The notes beneath the pieces are model-generated. The model searched no databases and was not told the origin of the DNA. It saw only the letters and a program-made list of their open reading frames with translations. Shown piece after piece: positions 1-8,103 of a stretch of 64,000 nucleotides of DNA; position 1 is the stretch's first letter; each line of letters starts with the position of its first letter. Both the position numbers and the translations under genes were made by a program. The stretch is from Bradyrhizobium diazoefficiens (GTDB taxonomy: Bacteria; Pseudomonadota; Alphaproteobacteria; Rhizobiales; Xanthobacteraceae), in the NCBI RefSeq assembly GCF_016616885.1, contig NZ_CP067102.1:6724501-6788500 (forward strand), given 5' to 3'.

Positions 1-186
1 TTCTCCTCCTCTAGCCGTCACTAGACGGAAGAGAACGCAACCCACAACGTAGTGCGGCGCTGACGTCAGTTCGGAGCTTGCCAGAATGAACTGTTTCTTC
101 CCACCCTTAGCTCGAAGGATGGGTAGAGCGAAGCGAGAGCCGTCAAAGTCTTATCGGATGACCTCTTCATCGAGGTTTGCAATCTG

Positions 187-663
187 CTAATTGGTCGGCA
201 CGGATTCAGAGGTAAATTCGTATCCCTTGCCGACGAATAGAGCTTCCATATTCCCTCGGTAGTCACCCATCGTGCAAGAAGCAGTAAGTATCGTCGATGG
301 CGGCGCTGTGTTGCGCACGAGCGTGAAATCTAGCCGGCCGGGGTTTGCGCCGTTCCCACCTGGGTATGCTTGGTTATATCCTTCGACAGTTACAAAATTT
401 CTAGCAGGTGCTGGCTTAAAATACGCCGAGATGTTCACCTCATAGGACACGGTGCCGTTTCCACTTTCGTTCAACACTTGCTGGCCGTTCACCGACACCG
501 ACGTGCGATTGTCGATGTAAGACACCTTGATAAGGTAGTCGGCTCCGTCCTGAATTCGGAAGACCATCGCGTTTTTTCCGCAGTCCGCGGATGCCCCCAC
601 CAAGCTTGCGACCCAAATACATCCGCCGATAAGAGCGCGCGAGACCATTCGCGTTGTATTCAT
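187..663 (-). CDS. Secreted hypothetical protein
   Basis: A 158-residue protein whose first 26 residues form a clear Sec signal peptide: a basic start, the hydrophobic stretch ALIGGCIWVASLVGA, and a likely cleavage near ASA-D. The mature part is polar and beta-rich, with two Cys (one just after cleavage, one near the C-terminus) that could form a disulfide. I recognise no family. Codon use is less GC-biased than in the flagellar and ssu genes further on, which fits an accessory origin. The gene stands alone; the flanks hold no partner. Function unknown; export to the periplasm or outside is inferred from the signal peptide only. Confidence 0.6.
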   Translation of the reverse strand: MNTTRMVSRALIGGCIWVASLVGASADCGKNAMVFRIQDGADYLIKVSYIDNRTSVSVNGQQVLNESGNGTVSYEVNISAYFKPAPARNFVTVEGYNQAYPGGNGANPGRLDFTLVRNTAPPSTILTASCTMGDYRGNMEALFVGKGYEFTSESVPTN

Positions 664-899
664 TTCCTTATCCCTACCAATACTTTGCGTGAAGAAGCAA
701 TTAGCCGCATACTAAGCCTAAGATTGCGGTTCTCTCAATGGATTCCATCTATGAATTCGTAGAACGCGCGTGACGAGTATTCTTCGGAGACGATCGAGGT
801 TGTCCTCGGCTACAAGGTTTCCCAGAACGAGACGCTCAGGACGATTGAGCTATACGCGGGCAAGCGCTTTGCAACTGGCAACAAAAACAGCCTGAAGCG

Positions 900-988
900 C
901 GTAGGATGGGTAGAGCGAAGCGAAACCCATCAAAGCCTTTTGCGACAATGAGCACGATGGGTTTCGCAAGTGCTCTACCCATCCTACG
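900..988. repeat. Palindromic intergenic repeat (GTAGGATGGGTAGAGC family)
   Basis: The outer arms GTAGGATGGGTAGAGC (901-916) and its exact reverse complement (972-987) match over 16 bp, and the inner segments GCGAAACCCAT and ATGGGTTTCGC also pair. A truncated relative (ggatgggtagagcgaagcga) lies at about 117-136. A long hairpin of this kind, flanked by no gene, is a typical dispersed repeat of Bradyrhizobium-like genomes. The rest of the gene-free stretch 664-1110 shows nothing I can identify. Confidence 0.75.
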
Positions 989-1110
989 TACTGGTTCGTT
1001 CCTGTTGCTGGGAACTGAATGTCCTCGCGCGTCGGCGCATTCGAGTGGGAACCACCTCTGTGTTTGACTCGTTTTGATGTCACCGATCATTGCGTTGCAG
1101 AGATCTGAAC

Positions 1111-1503
1111 ATGGCTATCGACTTCAATCATACGATTCTGTCAGCTCGCGATAGCAAGGCGTCGGCCGATTTCCTGGCTGAGATGCTGGGGCTGCAGGCG
1201 CCGCGGCGCTGGGGGCCGTTCTATATGGTCAGGACCGACAACGACGCCAACCTCGACTATATGGATAAGCAAGGAGAGTTCGCGCGTCAGCACTACGCTT
1301 TCCTGGTTGGTGACGCCGAGTTCGATGCGATCTTTGATCGGATTCAGAAGCGGAAGCTGACCTACTGGGCTGATCCCGCGCAGCAGAAGCCAACCGAGGT
1401 CAACGATCACGACGGCGGGCGCGGCCTCTATTTCGAAGACCTGAACGGGCACCTGCTCGAAATCATTACGCGCCCGTACGGCAGCGGCGGCTGGAATCCG
1501 TAA
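1111..1503 (+). CDS. VOC-superfamily (glyoxalase/dioxygenase fold) protein
   Basis: A 130-residue single-domain protein of the vicinal oxygen chelate fold. It opens with FNHTILSARDSKASADFLAEMLGL, the usual first beta-alpha module, where the His can be a metal ligand. It ends with YFEDLNGHLLEIITRPYG, the usual last module, where the Glu of LLEI is the other ligand. Such proteins include glyoxalases, fosfomycin/bleomycin resistance proteins and ring-cleaving enzymes; the sequence does not say which. The ATG at 1111 is preferred over an in-frame TTG at 1090 because the VOC fold starts right after it. The IS481 element begins about 190 bp downstream. Confidence 0.8.
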   Translation: MAIDFNHTILSARDSKASADFLAEMLGLQAPRRWGPFYMVRTDNDANLDYMDKQGEFARQHYAFLVGDAEFDAIFDRIQKRKLTYWADPAQQKPTEVNDHDGGRGLYFEDLNGHLLEIITRPYGSGGWNP

Positions 1504-1770
1504 CCGGTTGTGCCTTACTCTGCTCAGCTCGGGCGAGCTGCATCACTGGACAGAACACTTTGATCGACGGCGGAGCCTGTCTCGACACATTTTGAATCCG
1601 ACAAGTTCTTCAGCCAATAACTCGGCCGCTCTGCTGGATAGAGGCTTCGGGGCGAAGAATCGCCCGGATCGCAGCTTGGCGTGCAAAATTTGAGCGGCCC
1701 GAGACATAGGTGACAAAACGTACCGGACACATGGGTTACACTTTCCGCTTTTGTTCTGCGGGAGGTGTGG

Positions 1771-2976
1771 ATGCCGTGGAAAGCGAGTTCGGTGATGGAG
1801 GAGCGCCTGCGGTTTGTTGCCCGGCTGTTGGATGGCGAGGCAATGACGGACGTATGCCGGGATTTCGGCATATCGCGGAAGACCGGCTACAAGATCTTTG
1901 GTCGGTACAAGGAGCACGGGCTTGAGGCCCTGACGGACCGGTCGCGGCGGCCGGTCCGCTACGCCAACCAGCTGCCGCAGCAGCTCGAAAGCCTGATCGT
2001 ACGCCTGAAAACCGAGAAGCCACATTGGGGAGCCCGCAAAATCCGCGAGCTCCTGGTCCGGCGGCTGGATGGTGACGTCAGGGTGCCGGCCAAGAGCACC
2101 ATCCATGCCGTGCTCGACCGCCAGGGCCTGGTCAAGCGCGCCCGTGAACGGAAGACCCCGGCGCAGGGCACGCGGTTGTCGGCCGCGGTTGCGCCCAATG
2201 ACCTCTGGTGCGCCGACTTCAAGGGCGAGTTCAAGCTCGGCAATGGGCGCTATTGCTACCCACTCACCGTGACCGATCAGGCTTCGCGGTTCTTGCTCAT
2301 GTGCGAAGCTCTGGAGTCGACGCGAGAGGAACTGGCAGTTACGGCGTTCGAGCGGCTGTTTGCCGAACGCGGGCTGCCGCTGTCGATCCGCTCCGACAAT
2401 GGCGTACCGTTCGCCAGCCCCAATGCGCTGTTCAACCTGTCAAGGCTCTCGGTCTGGTGGCTTCGTCTCGGCATCGCCATCGAACGCATCAAGCCTGGCC
2501 ATCCGCAGCAGAATGGCCGTCACGAGCGCATGCACCTGACGCTGAAGAAGGAGGCGACCCGGCCGCCAGGCTCGAATATTCTGCAACAACAAGACCGCTT
2601 CGATGCCTTCGTTCACGAATTCAACACGGAAAGACCGCACGAGGCGCTCGACATGAAGTGTCCGGCGGAATTGTATGCGGCTTCACCGCGCCACTATGAC
2701 GGCTTGCCCGAACTGTCCTATCCATTCCATGACCGCGACGTCCTCGTCACGGCCTGCGGACGGCTCTGCCTGCATCGCAAGAGGATCAACATCTCGAGCG
2801 TGCTGGCCGGCCAGAAGCTCGGCATCAAGGAAGTCGACGATGGCATTTGGCTCGTCAGCTTCATGCACTACGATCTGGGATACTTCGACCTCGAGCAAAA
2901 GACCTTGCAACCCCTCGACAATCCATTCGGCCCGAAGCCCGTCACCGATGTTCCCGGTACGACATTGTCGCTCTGA
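1771..2976 (+). CDS. IS481-family transposase
   Basis: A 401-residue DDE transposase. The N-terminus carries a helix-turn-helix (DVCRDFGISRKTGYKIF, about residues 28-45) followed by an rve integrase core. The likely catalytic residues are D149 in WCADFKGEF, D209 in RSDNGVPF and E252 in GRHERMHL. A GGAGG ribosome binding site at 1761-1765 sits 5 nt before the ATG at 1771, which is why the GTG at 1765 was not chosen. Length is normal for the family. The last residues (from NPFGPKP on) have diverged from the second copy of this gene end at 3142-3213. The catalytic residues are intact, so the enzyme may be active even though the right end is rearranged. Confidence 0.92.
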   Translation: MPWKASSVMEERLRFVARLLDGEAMTDVCRDFGISRKTGYKIFGRYKEHGLEALTDRSRRPVRYANQLPQQLESLIVRLKTEKPHWGARKIRELLVRRLDGDVRVPAKSTIHAVLDRQGLVKRARERKTPAQGTRLSAAVAPNDLWCADFKGEFKLGNGRYCYPLTVTDQASRFLLMCEALESTREELAVTAFERLFAERGLPLSIRSDNGVPFASPNALFNLSRLSVWWLRLGIAIERIKPGHPQQNGRHERMHLTLKKEATRPPGSNILQQQDRFDAFVHEFNTERPHEALDMKCPAELYAASPRHYDGLPELSYPFHDRDVLVTACGRLCLHRKRINISSVLAGQKLGIKEVDDGIWLVSFMHYDLGYFDLEQKTLQPLDNPFGPKPVTDVPGTTLSL

Positions 2977-3001
2977 CCGAGATGCACTCTTGCTCATTCT
3001 T

Positions 3002-3121
3002 GGCATGGCAGCCACCGGCTTGGCCGCGCTGAGCCGTCAACCCCCGAAGCCCCGTAGGGGGCGCGCCCTTGGCGCGCGGGCTTGACGGCGAAAGTGCGGG
3101 CCGAGCAATAATGGCCATGCC
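3002..3121. repeat. 120-bp imperfect palindrome inserted in the IS481 end
   Basis: The ends GGCATGGC (3002-3009) and GCCATGCC (3114-3121) are inverted copies. Inside them GCCGTCAA (3033-3040) pairs with TTGACGGC (3082-3089), and a central GGGGGCGCGCC...GGCGCGC region can also fold. The block lies between the transposase stop codon and the second copy of the IS tail. It looks like a small non-autonomous palindromic element or repeat. I see no target duplication around it. Confidence 0.5.
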
Positions 3122-3141
3122 AACGAATGCGTGGAGTGAGT

Positions 3142-3213
3142 GACCCTGCAACCCTTCGACAACCCGTTCGGCACGAGGTTGTCACCCATGTCTTAGGTAC
3201 GACCTGTTACCTA
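3142..3213 (+). repeat. Second copy of the IS481 gene end
   Basis: This stretch aligns without gaps to 2901-2972, the end of the transposase gene; about three bases in four are identical, for example gacc-tgcaaccc-tcgacaa and gtacgac. The copy at 3142 runs directly into the terminal inverted repeat, so it is the original end of an IS481 element. The copy in the open frame comes from a related, diverged element or an old duplication. Confidence 0.7.
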
Positions 3214-3240
3214 TGTCTCCGGGCTGGACAATTGTAGGTT

Positions 3241-3317
3241 TGGTAGCGGGAGAGGGACTCGAACCCCCGACCCCAGGATTATGATTCCCGTGCTCTAACC
3301 AGCTGAGCTACCCCGCC
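3241..3317 (-). tRNA. tRNA with CAU anticodon, probably elongator tRNA-Met
   Basis: Read on the - strand, a full 77-nt cloverleaf folds. The acceptor GGCGGGG pairs with TCCCGCT, the D stem is GCTC/GAGC, and the anticodon stem CGGGA/TCCTG encloses loop ATCATAA with anticodon CAT. The T arm is GGGGG-TTCGAGT-CCCTC, and CCA is encoded. CAU anticodons occur in initiator Met, elongator Met and lysidine-modified Ile2 tRNAs. The G1-U72 end rules against an initiator (which has an unpaired C1), and the overall pattern resembles elongator Met. Ile2 is not excluded. Its 3' end is 10 bp from the IS481 end. Confidence 0.93.
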
Positions 3318-3505
3318 ACAGGGTCGCGAACGGCGGAACGGCCGATCTCGCGAACGCGCGGCATATAAAGAAGGGGGCGGCGGGAAGTCAATCCGCGTTT
3401 GCTTCCGCTCTCGCGAAAGGTTTCGCCTGCACCGGCGGATAAGTCGGCGCTACAGGTCCGCGGGTGCGCGAATTGGGCGGTTTTGGCCAGAGTCGCCGCC
3501 CTATC

Positions 3506-3589
3506 CGTCATGGCCGGGCTTGTCCCGGCCATCCACGCCTTCATTCGCGGCCAAGAACGTGGATGCCCGGGACAAGCCCGGGCATGACG
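3506..3589. repeat. Palindromic repeat (cgtcatgcccgggcttgtcc family)
   Basis: The left arm CGTCATGGCCGGGCTTGTCC with its continuation to 3537 is mirrored by 3558-3589 (CGTGGATGCCCGGGACAAGC onward). Each arm also contains its own short hairpin (GCCGGGCTTGTCCCGGC and GCCCGGGACAAGCCCGGGC). This is a double-hairpin dispersed repeat. It lies between the tRNA and the end of the gene at 3614 and could act as a transcription barrier, though no T-run follows. Confidence 0.75.
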
Positions 3590-3613
3590 AGAATTGGGGT
3601 GCGGAACTATGCC

Positions 3614-3976
3614 CTATTTCGGCTTGATCGTGGGGTCGCCGCCGGGGCTGCCGGGGGGCGGGACGACGGGCATGCTGTCGCCCGTGCTCGGCGCGGGGGC
3701 GTGCATTTCGGGGTCGACGCCGGGGGGCGGGCAGAGCACGCCCTCCGATTTGGCCAGCTTGTCGCCGAGCGGTTCCCGGGACTGGCCGGTCGTCGTGCCA
3801 TCCGGCGCGGTGGGACGGTTCGGGCGGTCCTGAGGCACGCAGTTGGCGGCGTGTTGCGGGGATGGCGGCGCGGTCGCTTGCGGCGGCGTCGCCGGGGCGG
3901 GCGGTGCCTGCGCGATCGCGGCGCCTGAGGCGGCGATCAGGAGGCTGGCCAGGATGATGTTTGATGTCGTGCGCAT
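3614..3976 (-). CDS. Exported proline-rich hypothetical protein
   Basis: A 120-residue protein with an N-terminal signal peptide (MRTTSNIILASLLIAASGAAIA, cleavage near AIA-Q). The mature chain is dominated by Pro, Ala, Thr and Gly, with two Cys and no recognisable domain, and ends in PGGDPTIKPK. The ATG at 3976 is preferred to an upstream GTG at 3997 because the basic start of the signal peptide follows it. Low-complexity exported proteins of this kind are common in Bradyrhizobium-like genomes. It may be disordered in the periplasm; function unknown. Confidence 0.6.
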   Translation of the reverse strand: MRTTSNIILASLLIAASGAAIAQAPPAPATPPQATAPPSPQHAANCVPQDRPNRPTAPDGTTTGQSREPLGDKLAKSEGVLCPPPGVDPEMHAPAPSTGDSMPVVPPPGSPGGDPTIKPK

Positions 3977-4022
3977 GGGAAGGAAACGCGGGGGCACCGC
4001 CCGGCGTTCCCACCGCTGAACA

Positions 4023-4661
4023 TTACGATTTGTGGTAGCGGATCAGCGAGAAATGGCCCATCGGCGGCATCGGGCGGCGCTCGGCCAGGGTGATTCCGCC
4101 GTGTCTGGCGGCCCAGTCGACCAGGCGCTGCCACGGGAATTCCGGGCGCCAGCCGAGGCGGCGGGCGAGCGGCGCGAAGGCGAGCTCGGAGAGTTTGCGA
4201 AAACCCTTTTCGGCGCCGATGTGGTTGACCAGGATCAGCTCACCGCCGGGCTTGAGCACGCGCACGAACTCGTCGAGCGTGCCTTCGGGATCGGGCACGG
4301 CGGTGATGACATATTGCGCGACCACCGCATCGAAGGCGGCGTCCGGGAAAGCGAGGTTCTTCGCGTCCATCACCGAGAGCACTTCGACATTGGAGAGGCG
4401 CAACGCACGCACGCGCGCCTGCGCCTTGCGCAGCATCGGCTCGGAAATGTCGACGCCGCAGATTTTTGTGGTGCGCGAATAATCCGAGAGCGAAAGCCCG
4501 GTGCCGACGCCGACGTCGAGGATGCGGCCGCCGATGCGGTCGGCCTCCGCGATGGTCGACTGCCGGCCGGCATCGAACACCTTGCCGAACACGAGATCAT
4601 AGACCGGCGCCCAGCGGCCATAGGCCTTCTCGACCCCGGCCCGCGAGATGTCTGCTGCCAT
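4023..4661 (-). CDS. pmtA: PmtA-like phosphatidylethanolamine N-methyltransferase
   Basis: A 212-residue class I SAM methyltransferase. Motif I is ILDVGVGTGLSL (about 46-57), the ribose-binding acid lies in CGVDISEPML, and post-motif LKPGGELILVNHIGAE follows. The start AYGRWAPVYDLVFGKVFDAGR resembles the Rhodobacter-type phosphatidylethanolamine methyltransferases, which make phosphatidylcholine by successive N-methylation at the inner membrane. Length (about 200-215) fits that family. It could instead be a generic UbiE/COQ5-like methyltransferase; sequence alone leaves the lipid substrate inferred. It stands alone, facing away from the neighbouring mnmA across a repeat. Confidence 0.7.
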   Translation of the reverse strand: MAADISRAGVEKAYGRWAPVYDLVFGKVFDAGRQSTIAEADRIGGRILDVGVGTGLSLSDYSRTTKICGVDISEPMLRKAQARVRALRLSNVEVLSVMDAKNLAFPDAAFDAVVAQYVITAVPDPEGTLDEFVRVLKPGGELILVNHIGAEKGFRKLSELAFAPLARRLGWRPEFPWQRLVDWAARHGGITLAERRPMPPMGHFSLIRYHKS

Positions 4662-4741
4662 GCCCCCTGCCCTGCCTGATATTCTACTGAAGAGTGATGG
4701 TCATCGATGATGTCGGTCCGCGCCCCGCGCTCGGTCTAGCG

Positions 4742-4872
4742 CCTCTCCCGCTTGCGGGAGAGGTCGGCACGCTCGCAAGAGCGTGGCGGGTGAGGGTTGT
4801 TTCCGCTCGCGAGATATCGCTGGTGGATGGAGCCCTCTCCCCAACCCTCCCCCGCAAGCGGGGGAGGGAGCG
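4742..4872. repeat. Paired REP-like hairpins (CTCTCCCGCTTGCGGGAGAG family)
   Basis: The first palindrome is CCTCTCCCGCTTGCGGGAGAGG (4742-4763). A related second palindrome at 4845-4868 has CCCCCGCAAGCGGGGG at its core. Between them lie ggcgggtgagggt and ccctctccccaaccc, which also pair. Closely related pairs lie at 38164-38275 and 60005-60128, so this is a BIME-like composite repeat. Here it separates the starts of pmtA and the end of mnmA. Confidence 0.8.
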
Positions 4873-4914
4873 CACCTCCACTGCCGCTAGCGTGCGATCC
4901 AAACTTGTCATCCC

Positions 4915-6096
4915 TCAGCCGCGGACCGCTTCCGCGAGGGGACGCGCGGTGGCTGCGCCAAGCTTCGCCGCGGCGCTCTGAATGAAGCCGCCGCCGAGCA
5001 CGTGGGCCTGGCCGCTGGCTGCGTCGTAGAACACGCAGGCCTGGCCGGGCGAGACGCCCTCTTCGCCGGCGACGAGCTCGACCTCGTAATGGCCGTCGGC
5101 ACTCCGCAGCCATGCCGGCTGGGGGCTGCGGGTCGAGCGCACGCGGACGAACAGCTCGAGGCCAGAGCCGATCGCGCGATCGATGTCGCCGCCGCCGATC
5201 CAGTTGACGTCGCGCAAGGCGATGCGGTGCATCCTCAGCGCATCGCGCGGGCCGACCACGACGCGGCGGTTGGCGGCCTCGAGCCGCACCACGTACAGCG
5301 GCGCGGCGGCCGCGATGCCGAGGCCGCGGCGCTGGCCGATGGTGAAATTGGCGATGCCGTGATGCTGACCGAGCACGCGACCGTCGAGATCGACGATGTC
5401 GCCGGGATCCATCGCGTTTGGACGGAGCCGGGTGATGATGTCGGTGTAGCGGCCGGTCGGCACGAAGCAGATGTCCTGGCTGTCGTGCTTGTCGGCGACC
5501 GAGAGACCGAAGCGGCGCGCGAGCTCGCGCGTCTCCGGCTTGGTCATGTCGCCGAGCGGGAAGCGCAGGAAATCGAGCTGTGACTGCGTGGTCGCGAACA
5601 GGAAATAGCTCTGGTCGCGGTCGCTGTCGGCGGCGCAGACCAGCGCGCGTGAGCCGTCGTCGCGGCGGCGCGAGGCGACGTAGTGGCCGGTGGCGAGCGC
5701 CTGCGCCCCTAACTCGCGCGCGGTCTTCAGCAGGTCGCGGAATTTGACGGAGCGGTTGCACTCGATGCACGGCACCGGCGTCTCGCCGAGCGCGTAGCTG
5801 TCGGCGAAATTGTCGATGACGGACTCGCGAAAGCGGTCCTCGTAATCGAGCACGTAATGGGGGATGCCAAGCTTGGCGGCAACGTCGCGGGCGTCGTGGA
5901 TGTCCTGGCCGGCGCAGCAGGCGCCCTTGCGGTGGGTCGCCGCGCCATGGTCGTAGAGCTGCAGCGTGATGCCGACGACGTCGTAACCTTCCGCCTTCAA
6001 CAGCGCAGCCGTCGTCGAGGAGTCGACGCCGCCCGACATGGCAACGACGACCCTGGTATCCTCAGGACGGCCTTCGAGATCCAGACTGTTGAGCAT
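4915..6096 (-). CDS. mnmA: tRNA-specific 2-thiouridylase MnmA
   Basis: A 393-residue cytoplasmic enzyme that uses ATP and sulfur relayed from IscS/Tus-type carriers to make 2-thiouridine at wobble position 34 of Lys, Glu and Gln tRNAs. The PP-loop signature MSGGVDSS is at about 20-27. The two reactive Cys are visible in [11 protein letters not shown] and [12 protein letters not shown]. The central [19 protein letters not shown] segment and the C-terminal beta-barrel are complete. Length and order match the family, so the call is firm. Facing the + strand flagellar block, it is separated from fliK by about 340 bp. Confidence 0.97.
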   Translation of the reverse strand: MLNSLDLEGRPEDTRVVVAMSGGVDSSTTAALLKAEGYDVVGITLQLYDHGAATHRKGACCAGQDIHDARDVAAKLGIPHYVLDYEDRFRESVIDNFADSYALGETPVPCIECNRSVKFRDLLKTARELGAQALATGHYVASRRRDDGSRALVCAADSDRDQSYFLFATTQSQLDFLRFPLGDMTKPETRELARRFGLSVADKHDSQDICFVPTGRYTDIITRLRPNAMDPGDIVDLDGRVLGQHHGIANFTIGQRRGLGIAAAAPLYVVRLEAANRRVVVGPRDALRMHRIALRDVNWIGGGDIDRAIGSGLELFVRVRSTRSPQPAWLRSADGHYEVELVAGEEGVSPGQACVFYDAASGQAHVLGGGFIQSAAAKLGAATARPLAEAVRG

Positions 6097-6437
6097 GGCA
6101 CTTAAGCTGACGTGACGGCGGCGATCCGCGATTCATGATGCTTGCGCCGGGGCATCGGCGGTCCCCGGGAACTGAGAGTTCCCGAAGGGCACGGCTGTCC
6201 CGGTCGAAAGCGGCTGAGAGCACCCTTTAATATAGGTGGCATTCCGGTGAAGCAATCGCGCCGCAAGCTTTAAGGCAATTCTTGCCGGGGCGGCAGAAAT
6301 GGCGGGGCCGGCGGGGAACCTGTGGGAGCAGCCCCGATTTATCAAAGCATTGATTTCATTATATAAAATAGCGGCGTGGACGATTGGCCCGCTCCTTGCT
6401 GACCTCCTTGTCCGAAGATGTTTTCAAGGGGTTGCCT
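6097..6437. other. Intergenic region between mnmA and fliK
   Basis: About 340 bp between divergent genes. It holds a GGGAACTGAGAGTTCCC hairpin (6168-6184) and an AT-rich patch around 6335-6375 (tttatcaaagcattgatttcattatataaaat), unusual for this GC-rich window, which is the best place for the fliK promoter. No convincing -24/-12 or CtrA box was found, and no gene is supported here. Confidence 0.4.
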
Positions 6438-8090
6438 GTGGTCGGTGTCACGTCAGACGTAGCGGCAAGCGCGCAGGTCGCCAGCGCACAGCAAAAGCCT
6501 GCCCGTTCCCAAAACTCCAAGGACACGACCCCGAGCTCCTCCTTCGGTTCGCTGGTCGACAGCAACACCCAGGCCATCAGCAATAGCGCCTCGTCCGCGA
6601 GCCAGGACAACACGCCGCGGCGGACCGATTCATCATCATCATCGTCGCCGTCCTCCTCGTCCGACCGGAGCACGCGCGACTCGTCCTCGACCGACCCCTC
6701 CTCGCAGAGCCAGGCGGGCGACGGCACGGATTCCTCGACGACGGCCGCGAGCGACACGACGGCCGATCCGACCAAGGCGACGGCTAAGACCAAGGACAAG
6801 AGCGACGCCTCCGGCACCAAGGCCAGCGACAAGTCGCAGGATTCCAAGGACAGCAAGAGCGACAAGACCGACGGCACCGCCGATGGCCTCGCCGCCGCGG
6901 TCGATGCCGCTGCCGCAGCCCAAGCGGCTGCAACGCCGGCGACTGCAGTCGATCCGACCGCTGTCCCCGTTGTCGCGCCGGTCGTGCCGGTCGATCCGAA
7001 TGCGGCGGCCAACCAGGCCGCCAACACCGCCTCCTCACCGCTGACGATTGCCGCGGCCGGCATCGCCGCCAGCGCCTCGACCGCGGCGCAGATCGCCGGC
7101 GCCAAGACGGATGCCACCGGCAAGACTGCCAAGACCGACGCCAAGACCACCGACGCCAAGACCACCGACGCCAAGGCTGCGCTCGGCGATGCGGCTGGCG
7201 ATGCGACCGACGCCGCCGCAACCGAGACAAAAGCCAACGCCGCGCAGCTCACGGCCGTCGACCAGGGCACGCCGAAGACCTCGTTCAAGGCGGCTGTAAC
7301 CGCGCAAGGCGAGAGCGACGTCTCCAACATCGGCCAGGACACCGGCAAGACCGCGCAGGCCGCCACCACCGCACAAAATCCCGCAACCGCGACGACGGCC
7401 AATGCCGCCGCGCATCCGCAAGCCGCAAAGCCGCAGGCTGACGCAACGGCTGTCGACGCCAAGGCCGATGCGGCCAATCGCACCGCTGATGCGACGCCGG
7501 CCGCGCCGACCACGCACGCGCATGCCGACACGCAAGCCGTTGCCGCTGCGACCGACGCCAGCGCGCAAGCCGCCTCCGCCGTGCAGGCGCCGCTGACCAA
7601 CACGACATCGACGGCCACCGCGTCCACCGCGACGCTGACCGCGACCGCGGCGACCTCGACGGCGGTGCCGATCAACGGCATTCCGGTCGAGATCGCGGCC
7701 GCCGCGCGCTCCGGCAAGACGCGCTTCGACATCAGCCTCGATCCGGTCGACTTGGGGCGCATCGACGTCCGCATCAATGTCGACCGCAACGGCCAGGTCA
7801 CTTCGCATCTCACCGTCGAGAAGCCGGAGACGCTGCAGATGCTGCGGCAGGACGCGCCGCAATTGCAGCGCGCGCTCGACGATGCCGGCCTCAAGACCGG
7901 CAGCAACGGGCTCTCTTTCAGCCTGCGCGACCAGAATTCGTCGGGGCAGAACTCCGGCCAGAACAACGACAACAGCGGCAATTCCCGCCGGCTGATCATC
8001 AGCGAAGACGATCAGTCAGTAGCGGCGCCCGTCAGCCGCAGCTATGGCCGCATGCTCGGATCGAGCAGCGGCGTCGACATCAGAGTGTGA
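6438..8090 (+). CDS. fliK: Flagellar hook-length control protein FliK
   Basis: About 550 residues. FliK is a secreted molecular ruler that stops hook growth and switches export specificity to filament proteins. The N-terminal and central parts are long, disordered and rich in Ala, Thr, Ser, Asp and Lys. The C-terminal Flg_hook domain is clear: FDISLDPVDLGRIDVRINVD, then LTVEKPETLQMLRQD, LQRALDDAGL and GLSFSLRD, about 110 residues from the end. The GTG at 6438 is chosen because AAGGGG stands 6 nt before it; an in-frame TTG at 6384 would add 18 residues. flgD follows after 13 bp, so the two are probably co-transcribed. Confidence 0.85.
   Translation: MVGVTSDVAASAQVASAQQKPARSQNSKDTTPSSSFGSLVDSNTQAISNSASSASQDNTPRRTDSSSSSSPSSSSDRSTRDSSSTDPSSQSQAGDGTDSSTTAASDTTADPTKATAKTKDKSDASGTKASDKSQDSKDSKSDKTDGTADGLAAAVDAAAAAQAAATPATAVDPTAVPVVAPVVPVDPNAAANQAANTASSPLTIAAAGIAASASTAAQIAGAKTDATGKTAKTDAKTTDAKTTDAKAALGDAAGDATDAAATETKANAAQLTAVDQGTPKTSFKAAVTAQGESDVSNIGQDTGKTAQAATTAQNPATATTANAAAHPQAAKPQADATAVDAKADAANRTADATPAAPTTHAHADTQAVAAATDASAQAASAVQAPLTNTTSTATASTATLTATAATSTAVPINGIPVEIAAAARSGKTRFDISLDPVDLGRIDVRINVDRNGQVTSHLTVEKPETLQMLRQDAPQLQRALDDAGLKTGSNGLSFSLRDQNSSGQNSGQNNDNSGNSRRLIISEDDQSVAAPVSRSYGRMLGSSSGVDIRV
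7134..7175 (+). repeat. 15-bp tandem repeat inside fliK
   Basis: ACCGACGCCAAGACC occurs as two perfect copies followed by a 12-bp partial copy, encoding TDAKT-TDAKT-TDAK. It lies in the disordered ruler region, where in-frame gain or loss of units would change protein length without breaking the frame. Confidence 0.8.
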
Positions 8091-8103
8091 GGAGTAATTC
8101 GAC

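Larger units (their letters stand above)
1691..3230 (+). mobile_element. IS481-family insertion sequence with a rearranged right end
   Basis: Imperfect inverted repeats bound the element. On the left, gagacataggtgacaaaacg (from 1701) and acatgggttaca; on the right, read inward, gagacataggtaacaggtcg and acatgggtgacaa (3177-3219). The outermost ends are set at tgagcggccc (1691) and gggctggaca (3230), which give TG...CA termini; this placement is uncertain. The only visible target duplication is the 3-bp 'att', too short to rely on. One transposase gene fills the left and centre. The right 250 bp holds a second, diverged copy of the transposase gene end and a palindromic insert. Confidence 0.75.

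Noticed and set aside
1543..1690. Possible gene remnant between the VOC gene and the IS
   Set aside because: Short frames on both strands give no family likeness; I cannot tell remnant from spacer.
1688..3233. 3-bp 'att' duplication at the IS481 ends
   Set aside because: Three bases occur by chance too often, and the exact ends of the element are uncertain.
6195..6240. CTGAGAG...ACCC string resembling part of a TPP riboswitch, and CTCTCAG on the other strand resembling a glycine riboswitch
   Set aside because: The partner helices and the second conserved arm of either riboswitch are missing, and neither neighbour (mnmA, fliK) is a thiamine or glycine gene.
6133..6345. 70-aa open frame upstream of mnmA
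   Set aside because: No ribosome binding site, no family likeness, and it covers a hairpin-bearing leader region.
7100..7180. Short tandem repeats as a CRISPR-like array
   Set aside because: The units are 15 bp without spacers and keep the fliK reading frame.
6359..7999. Long open frame on the - strand opposite fliK
   Set aside because: Composition is the mirror of Ala/Thr/Asp-rich FliK codons; no domain, no ribosome binding site, and the + strand has a recognised Flg_hook domain.
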